NCBI RefSeq assembly: GCF_024679095.1
Contig: NC_066577.1
Span: 5,337,399-5,401,398, forward strand
Length of the DNA: 64,000 nucleotides
Direction of reading: 5' to 3'
From: Eriocheir sinensis
Taxonomy: Eukaryota > Arthropoda > Malacostraca > Decapoda > Varunidae
Shown: piece by piece, positions 12,301 through 22,003 of the stretch
Position numbering within the stretch: position 1 is the stretch's first letter
Layout of the letters: every line of letters starts with the position of its first letter
Program-made: the position numbers and the translations under genes
Notes under the pieces: generated by a model
Seen by the model: only the letters and a program-made list of their open reading frames with translations
The model's database searches: none
What the model was told of the DNA's origin: nothing

Positions 12301-15300
12301 TCTATACATCTGAAAGAAGCCCTTAGGATTACTTTTCGCCTCATTTGCTACTTTGATCTCATAGTTCCTTTTTGCTATCCTGGTGTTTTTCTTCACTAAT
12401 CTAGATAGTTCGACATACTGGCCCCTAGATGTGTTTCACCATTCTTTATTTTCTGATAAATTCCCTTCTTTAACCCAATCTCGTGTTTTAGTCCACGAGT
12501 CATCCACTTCGGGTCATTGTTTTCCTTTCTAAGTGTTCGCTGGGGTATATGCTGTCCTTGCCCCTCTACTATTACTCTAACTAAATTAATGTAAGACATT
12601 TCTACCTGGTTCTCCTGGCTCTCCAACCCACAGTTCTGGCCCACATGTATCCCTAAATTATCCCAGTTTACCCCTTCAAGATTTCTTCGAAGCCCCTCGT
12701 AATTTGCTCTTCTAAAATCTGACACCAACACTCCATGGGTTTGGTTTGCAGGTTACCGCCCACTCTAAGCTAAAACGAACCGTTCTGTGATCACTATTTC
12801 CTAGCTCTCCGCCCACCTCCAACTTACGTAGCAAGTTCCCATTATTGGTTAGGACTAAGTCTAATGTGTTATCTCCTCTGGTAGGCTCAGTAACTACCTG
12901 CTTAAGGAAATTATCTTGTGTAACTTCAAGAAAGTCCTCAGCTTCCAGGTCACCCACTAGGTCTTCCCAGTCTATATTCCTATAATTAAAGTCCCCCACT
13001 ACGCAGACATTTCTATTCATACTCGCCCTGCCAATCTCCTGTAGTAATATAGTCGTGTCCTGTACAGAACTCCTAGAATTAGTTTTTCTTTCCCTTTGTA
13101 AACGTCCACCCAAACCGATTCTGAATCCATGTTAGTTTTGAGTGAATTGTTAACTAAACATTTAAGTGAGTCTTTAACATATAGCGCAACTCCACCTCCC
13201 TTTCTGCCCCTTCTGTCTTTGTGAAATATCTGATAACCCGTTATTTCAAATTCTAATCTAAAATTTCTATTGGCAGTTTCTATCCATGTCTCAATGATCG
13301 CTATTATGTCAAAATTTTCTGAACAAGCTTCACCCCTTAGTAAGTCTATCTTGTTTCTGAGGCTCCTGCTGTTAGTATAGAAGATTCTTAGCCCGCCCTC
13401 TGTTACTCCCCTATAGTTACTTCTAAGCTGCCTGGTTGTATTATGAGCTAGATGTCCTCTCCCATTACTCCTCCCCCCCTCGCCTATACTAAAAAATCCC
13501 TCAGGGTACCAAGTGCTCGCTCAAGGGAGTCTGAGAGAGCCTCAAAACCCGTGAACGTCAATTGTATATCGTCACGGGCGTAGAGGGCATCGCTGCCAAA
13601 GAAGAGGTCCCAATTGTCGATGAACAGCCACCCATTGCGTTCACAGTGCTCAGCAAGTCTGCTGTTCACTGCTATCGCCCTGGACAGCCATCCATCGCCA
13701 ACGCCCCTCCTTGGCAGGACACCACACACTACTGGCGACCCATATACTAGAGGTAAACACACACTCACCTTTCCTTCCCTTAATTTCCTTTCCCATCCCT
13801 CATCGAAGAAAGAAAAATCAGAAAATAATAAAAAAAATTGACTATCAGCAAGCGCAAACACTCACTTCGTATCTGGCGGTCGAGGACGTAGCCTTCTTTC
13901 CTGATCTTGCTGCACCACTCATTGACCTGCGGGAGGGGGAAAAAAGGAAGGTCAGGTCAGGTCAGTCGCTCGGTCATTTTTTTTTTTACGTTAACGCCTA
14001 TAACACCAGTAGGCTTAGGGTCATCCTCGTAAAACATATCAAACACACGCCAATGATATGTTTTTGTTTACGAGCGTTTTTTTTTTTTTGGCGAATGGAA
14101 TTACAGTAAATAACATGAAAGTCCCGGCCATGGATTCTTGCAGGTGTGTTTTGGGTTGGCGGATGGCCGGCTTACAGTGTGTCCATGCCTCCCTCTCTAC
14201 CTGATTCACCTCATAATAATAATAATAATAGTAATAATAATAATAATAGTAATAATAATAATAATAATGTTCCCTATCTCCACAGCCAACCACCATCACT
14301 TAACCCCACGACTACGGATTTCCTAGCAGCAGACCTCCCCAAGCTACAGGAGTGGAGCAAAAAGTGGCTGGTACAGTTCAGTGAGGAAAAATGTAAAGTC
14401 CTGCACCTTGGGAGGGGATATCCAGCACACCAATACCACATGGGAAACACTCCACTATCCACCACAGAGGCAGAGTGTGAATGGTACCAGGCTACCCCGT
14501 CACGGCCAATGTCTGGGCGGCAAAACGCAAAAAGGATAAACCATTGGAGGGAGGCGAGGTTAGGGAGACATCACGGACCAACTAGCGGAAGTGACTATTT
14601 CTCCGTATTTCTCCTATTTCCACTATGGCAGAATGGCTCCCCGCTTGCCTGTAGCTTAACAATATCACTGCCAACCATTACATCCTCTAAACACCCCGTC
14701 AAGGCCAATGTCTGGGCGGCAAAACACAAAAAGGATAAACCATTGGAGGGGAGGCGAGGTTAGGGGAGGCAGACCAATGGCTATTTCTCCTATTTCCACT
14801 ATGGCAAGATGGCTCCCCTTGTGCCTGTAGCTTAATAATATACCAAGCAGCCATTACATCCTCTGAACACCCCGTCAAGGCCAATGTCTGGGCGGCAAAA
14901 CGCAAAAAGGATAAACCATTGGAGGGGAGGCGAGGTTAGGGGAGGCAGACCAATGGCTATTTCTCCTATTTCCACTATGGCAAGATGGCTCCCCTTGTGC
15001 CTGTAGCTTAACAATATAACAAGCATCCATTATATCCCCTAAACACCCCGTCACGGCCAATGTCTGGGCGGCAAAACGCAAAAAGGATAAACCATTGGAG
15101 GGGAGGCGAGGTTAGGGGAGGCAGACCAGTGGCTATTTCTCCATATTTCTCCTATTTCCACTATGGCAAGATGGCTCCCCGTATGCCTGTAGCTTAACAA
15201 TATCACTGCCAACCATTACATCCTCTAAACACCCCGTCAAGGCCAATGTCTGGGCGGCAAAACGCAAAAAGGATAAACCATTGGAGGGGAGGCGAGGTGA

Positions 15301-17106
15301 GGGAGGCAGACCAGCGGCTATTTCTCCGTATTTCTCCTATTTCCACTATGGCAGAATGGCTCCCCTTGTGCCTGTAGCTTAACAATATAACAAGCAACCA
15401 TTATATCCTCTAAACACCCCGTCAAGGCCAATGTCTGGGCGGCAAAACACAAAAAGGATAAACCATTGGAGGGGAGGCGAGGTGAGGGAGGCAGACCAGT
15501 GGCTATTTCTCCGTATTTCTCCTATTTCCACTATGGCAAGATGGCTCCCCGTATGCCTGTAGTTTAATAATATACCAAGCAGCCATTATATCCCCTAAAC
15601 ACCCTGTCACGGCCAATGTCTGGGCGGCAAAACACAAAAAGGATAAACCATTGGAGGGGAGGCGAGGTTAGGGGAGGCAGACCAATGGCTATTTCTCCAT
15701 ATTTCTCCTATTTCCACTATGGCAAGATGGCTCCCCGTATGCCTGTAGCTTAACAATATAACAAGCAACCATTATATCCCCTAAACACCCCGTCAAGGCC
15801 AATGTCTGGGCGGCAAAACACAAAAAGGATAAACCATTGGAGGGGAGGCGAGGTTAGGGGAGCCAGACCAGTGGCTATTTCTCCTATTTCCACTATGGCA
15901 AGATGGCTCCCCGTATGCCTGTAGTTTAATAATATACCAAGCATCCATTATATCCTCTAAACACCCCGTCAAGGCCAATGTCTGCGCGGCAAAACACAAA
16001 AAGGATAAACCATTGGAGGGGAGGCGAGGTTAGGGGAGGCAGACCAGTGGCTATTTCTCCTATTTCCACTATGGCAAGATGGCTCCCCTTGTGCCTGTAG
16101 CTTAATAATATACCAAGCATCCATTATATCCTCTAAACACCCCGTCAAGGCCAATGTCTGCGCGGCAAAACACAAAAAGGATAAACCATTGGAAGGGAGG
16201 CGAGGTTAGGGGAGGCAGACCAGCGGCTATTTCTCCGTATTTCTCCTATTTCCACTATGGCAGAATGGCTCCCCGCGTGCCTGTAGCTTAATAATATACC
16301 AAGCAGCCATTATATCCTCTAAACACCCCGTCACGGCCAATGTCTGGGCAGCAAAACGCAAAAAAGATAAGCCATTGGAGGGGAGGAGAGGTTAGGGGAG
16401 GCAGACCAATGGCTATTTCTCCTATTTCCACTATGGCAGAATGGCTCCCCGTATGCCTGTAGCTTAACAATATAACAAGCAGCCATTATATCCTCTAAAC
16501 ACCCCGTCACGGCCAATGTCTGGGCGGCAAAACGTAAAAAGGATAAACCATTGGAGGGGAGGCGAGGTTAGGGAGGCAGACCAGCAGCTATTTCTCCATA
16601 TTTCTCCTATTTCCACTATGGCAAGATGGCTCCCCGCGTGCCTGTAGCTTAACAATATAACAAGCATCCATTACATCCTCTGAACACCCCGCCAAGGCCA
16701 ATGTCTGGGCAGCAAAACGCAAAAAGGATAAGCCATTGGAGGGGAGGCGAGGTTAGGGAGACATCACGGACGAACTAGCGGAAGTGACTATTTCTCCCTA
16801 TTTCTCCTATTTCCACTATGGCAAGATGGCTCCCCGCGTGCCTGTAGCTTAACAATATAACAAGCATCCATTACATCCTCTGAACACCCCGTCAAGGCCA
16901 ATGTCTGGGCGGCAAAACGCAAAAAGGATAAACCATTGGAGGGGAGGCGAGGTTAGGGAGGTAGGACAGACGAACTAGCGGAAGTGACTATTTCTCCGTA
17001 TTTCTCCTATTTCCACTATGGCAAGATGGCTCTCCGCGTGCCTGTAGCCTCAGTGCCTCACCTGGTCCTTGGGGTTCTTGGATGGACTCTTGGAAAATAG
17101 CCCCAT
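8759..17106 (-). CDS. CHMP3: CHMP3/VPS24, charged multivesicular body protein 3 (ESCRT-III), 5' four exons
   Basis: Four exons join in frame on the minus strand: 17106-17062, 13926-13866, 9558-9379 and 8970-8759, giving 166 codons. The product matches CHMP3/VPS24, a Snf7-family ESCRT-III subunit that polymerises on endosomal and division-site membranes for inward budding and scission. Recognisable blocks are the N-terminal MGLFSK start, VNEW...IRKEG, DRQIR.IQREEEKVKRS, SKAHLNSV, LRVAGSLQ.STEVMKAMQ.L and the acidic MEPEEMEEE region. All borders are GT-AG with consistent phases (0, 1, 1, 0). The animal protein is about 220 residues, so roughly 55 C-terminal residues (autoinhibitory tail and MIT-interacting motif) lie in exon(s) not recognised here, probably below 8400 or outside the window. 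Introns hold a LINE and satellites. The identification is secure; whether the gene is complete is unknown. Confidence 0.93.
9000..9300. repeat. Purine-rich AAGGGAA/GGGAAGG tract in CHMP3 intron 3
   Basis: The plus strand is almost all purine, with GGAAGGGAAG units and ATGGGAAGGTGTGGGG phrases at its left end. It fills intron 3 together with the TC microsatellite. Confidence 0.85.
9306..9376. repeat. (TC)n microsatellite at the CHMP3 exon 3 donor
   Basis: About 35 TC dinucleotides ((GA)n in the sense of the gene) begin within the donor consensus GTGAGAGA... of CHMP3 exon 3. The 5' splice site is therefore fused to the repeat. Confidence 0.95.
9379..9558 (-). CDS. CHMP3: CHMP3 exon 3
   Basis: A 180-bp exon starts after a C-rich acceptor ending CCAG| and finishes CTGG|GTGAGA. 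It encodes the IQREEEKVKRSMKDAAKRG to SKAHLNSVQSQMKGQL segment, the helix 1-2 hairpin of the core. The intron directly after the donor is a (GA)n run of about 70 bp. Confidence 0.93.
9608..9662. mobile_element. Solo terminus of the Tigger-like MITE
   Basis: AGATAACTCTCGATTTACGC and the following GAGTTTGGTT...GCGTTTTT match the left end at 421-470. No matching right end follows, so this is a remnant in CHMP3 intron 2. Confidence 0.55.
9720..10167. repeat. 80-bp tandem repeat in CHMP3 intron 2 (split by the LINE)
   Basis: Units of 80 bp combine CCTTCCCTTACCTGAAGTGA, CTCAATGAACAGCCATATAC and ACAGGTAAACACACACTCAC. About five units are present, some shortened to pyrimidine only. The array is interrupted after ACAGCCATA by the CR1-like LINE. 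It resumes at about 13736 with CCATATACTAGAGG, giving a probable 5-bp target duplication CCATA. Confidence 0.8.
10261..11397 (-). pseudogene. CR1-like ORF2, reverse transcriptase palm and C-terminal region
   Basis: A 378-codon open stretch carries RT blocks YLDFSKAFDKVPH (first catalytic Asp), GVPQGSVLGPLLFIIYINDL and KFADDTKIG (FADD catalytic pair). A C-terminal region follows with LALVRPHLDYAVQFWSP, the usual CR1/Jockey-group thumb. It is part of a longer ORF2 whose upstream part is in other frames. The enzyme copies its own RNA at a nicked target (target-primed reverse transcription). It is the best preserved piece of a dead copy. Confidence 0.85.
11663..12029 (+). mobile_element. TTAA-flanked piggyBac-like MITE with TTAGG-type array
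   Basis: Ends are TTAA-CCCGGTAGCTG and GCAGCGACGGGC-type terminus GCTACCGGG-TTAA. The body (ATCATCACTCACGCAAACC...TTATGCATCATCTAT) is shared with the copies at 3648, 35511 and 48368. Only about two of the 35-bp units are present. Near the left end it carries about 28 pentamers of TTAGG/TCAGG. It sits in the RT-coding part of the CR1-like LINE with a clean TTAA duplication. Confidence 0.85.
11697..11839. repeat. Interstitial (TTAGG/TCAGG)n pentamer array inside the MITE
   Basis: About 28 pentamers of GGTTA with interspersed GGTCA form the plus strand. TTAGG is the ancestral arthropod telomere unit. Here it is internal to a MITE, at a position where the 48368 copy has only about three units, so it is a local expansion and not a chromosome end. 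Confidence 0.9.
12712..13480 (-). pseudogene. CR1-like ORF2, apurinic/apyrimidinic endonuclease domain
   Basis: The N-terminal half reads TNSRSLRNKIDLL, FDIIAIIETWI (catalytic Glu block) and a GGGVALYVKD block. The C-terminal half (12712-13113) carries CVVGDFNYRNIDWE and ELGNSDHRTV, the Asp-Asn and SDH active-site motifs of LINE endonucleases. The two halves are in different frames, joined near 13100. Confidence 0.8.
13484..13735 (-). pseudogene. CR1-like ORF1, C-terminal esterase fragment
   Basis: The frame encodes GVLPRRGVGDGWLSRAIAVN, LAEHCERNGWLFIDNW and a final SGNH-hydrolase block V in which the usual DGVHL is degraded to DDIQLT, losing the catalytic His. It ends in a stop at 13484, just upstream of ORF2. 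The 5' part is absent at the insertion border. Confidence 0.6.
13866..13926 (-). CDS. CHMP3: CHMP3 exon 2
   Basis: A 61-bp exon lies between the acceptor CCTCCCGCAG| and the donor CGAA|GTGAGT. It encodes VNEWCSKIRKEGYVLDRQIR plus the first base of the next codon. It covers helix 1 of the ESCRT-III core, whose basic residues contact membrane in this family. Confidence 0.93.
13985..14020 (-). mobile_element. SINE family 2, 3' terminal scrap
   Basis: Poly(T), ACGTTAACGCCTATAACACC and AGTAGGCTT match the inverted 3' end of SINE family 2 (59110-59145). No more of the element is present. It lies in CHMP3 intron 1, next to exon 2. Confidence 0.45.
14210..14270. repeat. (AAT)n microsatellite
   Basis: About twenty AAT units with occasional AGT interruptions lie in CHMP3 intron 1. 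Confidence 0.9.
14310..14475 (+). pseudogene. LINE reverse-transcriptase fragment
   Basis: The plus strand encodes DFLAADLPKLQEWSKKW, FSEEKCKVLHLG and YHMGNTPLSTTEAECE. This is the region just after the RT FADD motif in CR1/Jockey-group LINEs (L..L..W...W...F...KC.VLH.G). It differs from the CR1-like copies elsewhere here, so another LINE lineage contributed it. It ends where the 176-bp satellite begins. Confidence 0.65.
14486..17050. repeat. About 176-bp satellite filling CHMP3 intron 1
   Basis: Fourteen units (176-200 bp) share GGCCAATGTCTGGGCGGCAA, AAGGATAAACCATTGGAGGG, ATTTCTCCTATTTCCACTA and GATGGCTCCCC...CTGTAGCTTAA. Length classes differ by an ATATTTCTCC/CGTATTTCTCC insertion and a ~14-bp CATCACGGACGAACTAGCGG variant near both array ends. 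The last unit stops about ten bases from the donor of CHMP3 exon 1. Confidence 0.92.
17062..17106 (-). CDS. CHMP3: CHMP3 exon 1 (start codon)
   Basis: The ATG sits in CCGCCATGG, a strong Kozak context. Fifteen codons (MGLFSKSPSKNPKDQ) are followed by the donor CAG|GTGAGG. The family start MGLFGK-like supports this ATG. A ~176-bp satellite array begins only about a dozen bases into the intron. Confidence 0.93.
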
Positions 17107-17310
17107 GGCGGAAAAACGAGGAAAAGGAGAGAAAATGTCACCCGCGGAGGGAGTCAGCCTGGTGTGTCCTGCCGATGACTCTGGCTTCGGCGGCGACCAT
17201 TCAGAGGGACATTTGCTTATTTTCCCTAATTTTCATCTTTTCTTTCATATTTTCCTTCCATTTTACTGTTTTCCGGGAGGCTTCAAGGTCAGGGAGGTCG
17301 GTAAAGCCAG
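17107..17310 (-). promoter_or_regulatory. Presumed CHMP3 5' UTR and proximal promoter
   Basis: This is the only unique DNA between the CHMP3 start codon and the upstream satellite, so transcription probably starts here. The 90 bp next to the ATG are relatively GC-rich (GCCGCCGAAGCCAGAGTC, TCCGCGGGTGACA). I see no TATA box at a definable distance. The transcription start is not determinable from sequence. Confidence 0.4.
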
Positions 17311-18700
17311 GGAAACAGATGTCTAATTGTATTTATGGTGTGAAGGGAAAATTGGTAGGATTAAATCATGGAGGGGATTGTTCCTATTTCCCGTCTTTCT
17401 CTTCGCTACAAGTCTCTAGATACACTTTTTAAGCCTCATTAAGGTAGAAAAGTGTAGTTATTATGTGGGTTAAGGTATTCTAGATGTATGGTTGGTGTGA
17501 AGGGGTAATTCGTATGGCTACAGGCGGATTAAATCATGGAGGGGCTTAATTATTCCTATTTCTCGCCTTTCTCTTCGCTACAAGTCTCTCTAGATACACT
17601 TTTTAAGCCTCATTAAGGTAGAAAAGTGTAGTTATTATGTGGGTTAAGGTATTCTAGTTGTATGTGTGGTGTAAAAGGGTAATTCGTAGGGCTATAGGAG
17701 GATTAAATCATGGAGGGGCTTAATTATTCCTATTTCCCGTCTTTCTCTTCGCTACAAGTCTCTCTAGATACACTTTTTAAGCCTCAGTAAGGTAGAAAAG
17801 TGTAGTTATTATGTGGGTTAAGGTGTTCTAGTTGTATGGTTGGTGTGAAGGGATAATTGGTAGGCCTACAGGCGGATTAAATCATGGAGGGGCTTCTTCC
17901 TATTTCCCGCCTTTCTCTTCTACACAAGTCTCTCTATATACACTTTTTAAGCCTCATTAAGGTAGAAAAGTGTAGTTATTATGTGGTTAAGGTTTGTCTA
18001 GTTGTATGTATGGTGTGAAGGGGTAATTGCTCTTGCTCTTGCTGTACAGGCGGATTAAATCATGGAGAAGCTTCTTCCTATTTCCCGTCTTTCTCTTCGC
18101 TACAAGTCTCTCTAGATACACTTTTTAAGCCTCATTAAGGTAGAAAAGTGTAGTTATTATGTGGGTTAAGGTATTCTAGTTGTATGTGTGGTGTGAAGGG
18201 GTAATTGGTAGGCCTACAGGAGGATTAAATTATGGAGGGGCTTAATTATTCCTATCTCCCGCCTTTCTCTTCGCTACAAGCCTCTCTAGATACACTTTTT
18301 AAGCCTCAGTAAGGTAGAAAAGTGTAGTTATTATGTGGTTAAGGTTTGTCTAGTTGTATGTGTGGTGTAAAAGGGTAATTCGTAGGGCTACAGGAGGATT
18401 AAATCATGGAGGGGCTTCTTCCTATTTCCCGCCTTTCTCCTCTATACAAGTCTCTCTATATACACTTTTTAAGCCTCATTAAGGTAGAAAAGTGTAGTTA
18501 TTATGTGGTTAAGGTTTGTCTAGTTGTATGTATGGTGTGAAGGGGTAATTGCTCTTGCTCTTGCTGTACAGGCGGATTAAATCATGGAGGGGCTTATCCC
18601 TATATCCCGCCTTTCTCTTCGCTACAAGTCTATGTACACTTTTTAAGCCTCAGTAAGGTATAAAAGGGTAGTTAGGATGTAGTTCAAGAGGGTCAGCTGT
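17311..18700. repeat. About 175-bp satellite upstream of CHMP3
   Basis: Eight units share ACACTTTTTAAGCCTCA, AAGGTAGAAAAGTGTAGTTA, TGTATG..TGGTGTGAAGGG and GGATTAAATCATGGAGGGG. Two units carry an inserted GCTCTTGCTCTTGCTGTACA that recurs at about 37890. No coding content was recognised. Confidence 0.9.
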
Positions 18701-18779
18701 TCTATGCATGCTGTGAAGGGATAAAGAGTTGGCGGCCACGGTTTCGGACGCGGCGGAAATTGTCAACAAAACATTAATG

Positions 18780-19205
18780 TCATTTTATTAATTTTTCGTC
18801 GTTATTTTTTGTCATTTATTTATTTCAGTTATTCCTTCTGTTTATTCATTCCGTTTCTTCCGCCCGTTCATATAAGGTAATGTGGTCGTTGCCAATATAT
18901 AATGATTCGCTAATATTTTCCTCATTATTTTTGTCACTCATTTATTTCAGTTATTCAATCTATTTTATTTATTCCGTTTCCTCTGACCGTTGATATAAGT
19001 TATGTCTTTGGTAACTTATATATGTGATCGTTGCCAATATATAATGATTCACTAATATCTTTCCTCATTATTTTTGTCACTCATTTATTTCAGTTATTCC
19101 ATCTATTTTATTTATTCCATTTCCTCTGACCGTTGATATAAAGTAATGTCTGTGGTAACTTATATACGTGGTCGTTGCCAATATATAATGATTCACTAAT
19201 ATATA
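18780..19205. repeat. About 160-bp AT-rich tandem repeat, three units
   Basis: Three units share ATTTATTTCAGTTATTC, TTTATTCCGTTTCCTCTGAC-like text and GTCGTTGCCAATATATAATG. No gene is seen. Confidence 0.8.
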
Positions 19206-19685
19206 AACTGGTATCGCGTCTCCTGTCTCTCTATATATCTCCTGTTATGGTTTTGTTACTATGGAGAATAATCAGCTGAATACACTTTTGTTTTACTTGC
19301 AACACTAAACTATCAATCAATCACTTTTCCCTGTTCTAACCTAACTTTTGGCATTATTTAATATATTATAAAATGGTACGTGTCTCCTATCTCCTGTTAT
19401 GGTTATGTTAATATGGACAATAATCAGCTGAATACACCTTTCCCTGTTCTATCCTATATATAACCTTTGGCATCATTTTTTGGTCTGGTATTATATATGT
19501 CTGACCGATCGATGGCTTAATCATTGCTGCAAAGTTACGCTACAAAGAAGAATTAAGAGGAATTAAGTTATCTTGCAACTGATCCGTTAGCTCATTCATC
19601 GTCTCCTTCCTGTAACCATCACAATATTATCCATCATATACAAACTCATACGACTCCAACAAAGAATTATCAATCAATCTATTGC
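19206..19685. other. AT-rich unique sequence, no gene recognised
   Basis: It contains a degenerate tandem pair (CTCCTGTTATGGTTTTGTTA and CTCCTGTTATGGTTATGTTA, about 145 bp apart) and the phrase ACTATCAATCAATCAC, which resembles a dispersed retroposon tail. No exon or ORF of note is present. Confidence 0.5.
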
Positions 19686-19689
19686 GCCG

Positions 19690-21650
19690 GTAGGCTTCTT
19701 CCCGGTGGATCCTGATGGTCGGCCCAAGGCTTCTTCCCGGTGGATCCTGATAGTCGGCCCAAGGCTTCTTCCCGGTGGATCCTGGTCGGTCCAAGGCTTC
19801 TTCCCGGTGGATCCTGATGGCCGGCCCAAGGCTTCTTCCCGGTGGATCCTGATGGCCGGCCCAAGGCTTCTTCCCGGTGGATCCTGATGGTCGGCCCAAG
19901 GCTTCTTCCCGGTGGATCCTGATGGTCGGCCCAAGGCTTCTTCCCGGTGGATCCTGATGGTCGGCCCAAGGCTTCTTCCCAGTGGATCCTGATGGTCGGC
20001 CCAAGGCTTCTTCCCGGTGGATCCTGATGGTCGGGCCAAGGCTTCTTCCGGTGGATCCTGATGGTCGGCCCAAGGCTTCTTCCCGGTGGATCCTGATGGT
20101 CGGCCCAAGGCTTCTTCCCGGTGGATCCTGATGGTCGGCCCAAGGCTTCTTCCCGGTGGATCCTGATGGTCGGCCCAAGGCTTCTTCCCGGTGGATCCTG
20201 ATGGTCGGTCCAAGGCTTCTTCCCGGTGGATCCTGATGGTCGGCCCAAGGCTTCTTCCCGGTGGATCCTGATGGTCGGCCCAAGGCTTCTTCCCGGTGGA
20301 TCCTGATGGTCGGCCCAAGGCTTCTTTCCGGTGGATCCTGATGGTCGGCCCAAGGCTTCTTCCCGGTGGATCCTGATGGTCGGCCCAAGGCTTCTTCCCG
20401 GTGGATCCTGATGGTCGGCCCAAGGCTTCTTCCCGGTGGATCCTGATGGCCGGCCCAAGGCTTCTTCCCGGTGGATCCTGATGGTCGGCCCAAGGCTTCT
20501 TCCCGGTGGATCCTGATGGTCGGCCCAAGGCTACTACCAGCTGGATCCTGATGGTCGGCCCAAGGCTTCTTCCCGGTGGATCCTGATGGTCGGCCCAAGG
20601 CTTCTTCCCGGAGGATCCTGATGGTCGGCCCAAGGCTTCTTCCGGTGGATCCTGATGGTCGGCCCAAGGCTTCTTCCGGTGGATCCTGATGGTCGGCCCA
20701 AGGCTTCTTCCCGGTGGATCCTGATGGTCGGCCCAAGGCTTCTTCCAGTGGATCCTGATGGTCGGCCCAAGGCTTCTTCCGGTGGATCCTGATCGTCGGC
20801 CCTAGGCTTCTTCCGGTGGATCCTGATGGTCGGCCCAAGGCTTCTTCCCGGTGGATCCTGATGGTCGGCCCAAGGCTTCTTCCCGGTGGATCCTGATGGT
20901 CGGCCCAAGGCTTCTTCCAGTGGATCCTGATGGTCGGCCCAAGGCTTCTTCCAGTGGATCCTGATGGTCGGCCCAAGGCTTCTTCCCGGTGGATCCTGAT
21001 GGTCGGCCCAAGGCTTCTTCCAGTGGATCCTGATGGTCGGCCAAGGCTTCTTGGTGGATCCTGATGGTCGGCCCAAGGCTTCTTCCAGTGGATCCTGATG
21101 GTCGGCCCAAGGCTTCTTCCCGGTGGATCCTGATGGTCGGCCCAAGGCTTCTTCCGGTGGATCCTGATGGTCGGCCCAAGGCTTCTTCCGGTGGATCCTG
21201 ATGGTCGGCCCAAGGCTTCTTCCCGGTGGATCCTGATGGTCGGACCAAGGCTTCTTCCGGTGGATCCTGATGGCCGGCCCAAGGCTTCTTCCGGTGGATC
21301 CTGATGGTCGGCCCAAGGCTTCTTCCCGGTGGATCCTGATGGTCGGCCCAGGCTTCTTCGTGGATCCTGATGGTCGGCCCAGGCTTCTTCCCGGTGGATC
21401 CTGATGGTCGGCCCAAGGCTTCTTCCCGGTGGATCCTGATGGCCGGCCCAAGGCTTCTTCCCGGTGGATCCTGATGGTCGGCCCAAGGCTTCTTCCCGGT
21501 GGATCCTGATGGTCGGCCCAAGGCTTCTTCCCGGTGGATCCTGATGGCCGGCCCAAGGCTTCTTCCCGGTGGATCCTGATGGTCGGCCCAAGGCTTCTTT
21601 CCGGTGGATCCTGATGGTCGGCCCAAGGCTTCTTCCCGGTAGGGCCTGAT
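19690..21650. repeat. 35-bp minisatellite derived from the SINE family 2 3' end
   Basis: About 56 copies of a 35-bp unit (GGCTTCTTCCCGGTGGATCC followed by TGATGGTCGGCCCAA on the plus strand) are present. Shorter units lack one to three bases in the CCCGG part. At the right edge (21635-21660) the array passes without a gap into the inverted SINE family 2, whose 3' end has the same text. The unit has no stop codon in any minus frame and 35 is not a multiple of 3, so overlapping ORFs of up to 654 codons arise; they are not genes. Confidence 0.93.
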
Positions 21651-21912
21651 GGTCGGCCCAGCCCGTTATGGCGCAGGCGAGTGTTTATAGTGGCGCCATC
21701 TTGTGTTGGCTCATGCTGCCCCCCGGAACTCATCTTTGAGTCTCTTTTTGGAGAGCTCATCTAGATGGGTGGTCTTCAGGCCAGCATGTGGGTAGTCTTA
21801 GGCCACTCGGCGGTGACTGAAAAACCTCAACTGTGCGGCGGCCAGGATTCGAATCCGCGTCCCTCCTGGAGCTCCTGAACGCGGGGCCGTCACGATAACC
21901 ACTCAGCCACCG

Positions 21913-21915
<3 letters not shown>
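21650..21915 (-). mobile_element. tRNA-derived SINE family 2
   Basis: On the minus strand it opens with a tRNA-like head (GGCGGTGGCTGAGTGGTTA A-box, GGATTCGAATCC B-box). It then follows the body of the 58826 copy: TTTTTCAGTCACCGCCGAGT, ACCCACATGCTGGCCTGAAG, GGGGGGCAGCATGAGCC, GATGGCGCCACTATAAACAC. Its 3' end merges into the 35-bp minisatellite and its 5' end meets an (AT)n run. Confidence 0.85.

Positions 21916-22001
<86 letters not shown>
21916..22001. repeat. (AT)n microsatellite
   Basis: About 43 AT dinucleotides directly follow the 5' head of the SINE. Confidence 0.95.

Positions 22002-22003
<2 letters not shown>

Larger units (their letters stand above)
11420..12731 (-). pseudogene. CR1-like ORF2, linker and N-terminal RT, split by MITE
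   Basis: Fragments in several frames encode a linker (around 12396-12731), the LPGPDGIFPRVL block (near 12040) and, beyond the MITE, KELGDVLSGPLTDIFKIS, VANVTPIFKKGD and SLTSVIGKMLE (RT motifs 1-2). Deleting the MITE with one TTAA makes PRVL run directly into KELG in frame. The remaining frameshifts (for example near 11400-11450 and 12130-12230) are independent decay. Confidence 0.75.
10168..13740 (-). mobile_element. CR1-like LINE, 5'-truncated, inserted in CHMP3 intron 2
   Basis: On the minus strand the order is: an ORF1 fragment with the C-terminal part of an SGNH/esterase domain, ORF2 with apurinic endonuclease and reverse transcriptase, a short 3' UTR, and a tail of three 8-bp TTCTTATG units. 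Octamer tails and an esterase-bearing ORF1 are typical of CR1. The 5' end is truncated inside ORF1. Frameshifts and a 367-bp MITE break ORF2, so it is inactive. Without the MITE it is about 3.2 kb. Confidence 0.85.

Noticed and set aside
19627..21760. ORFs of 654, 408, 319, 274 and 259 codons on the minus strand
   Set aside because: All are overlapping frames of the stop-free 35-bp minisatellite derived from a SINE end.
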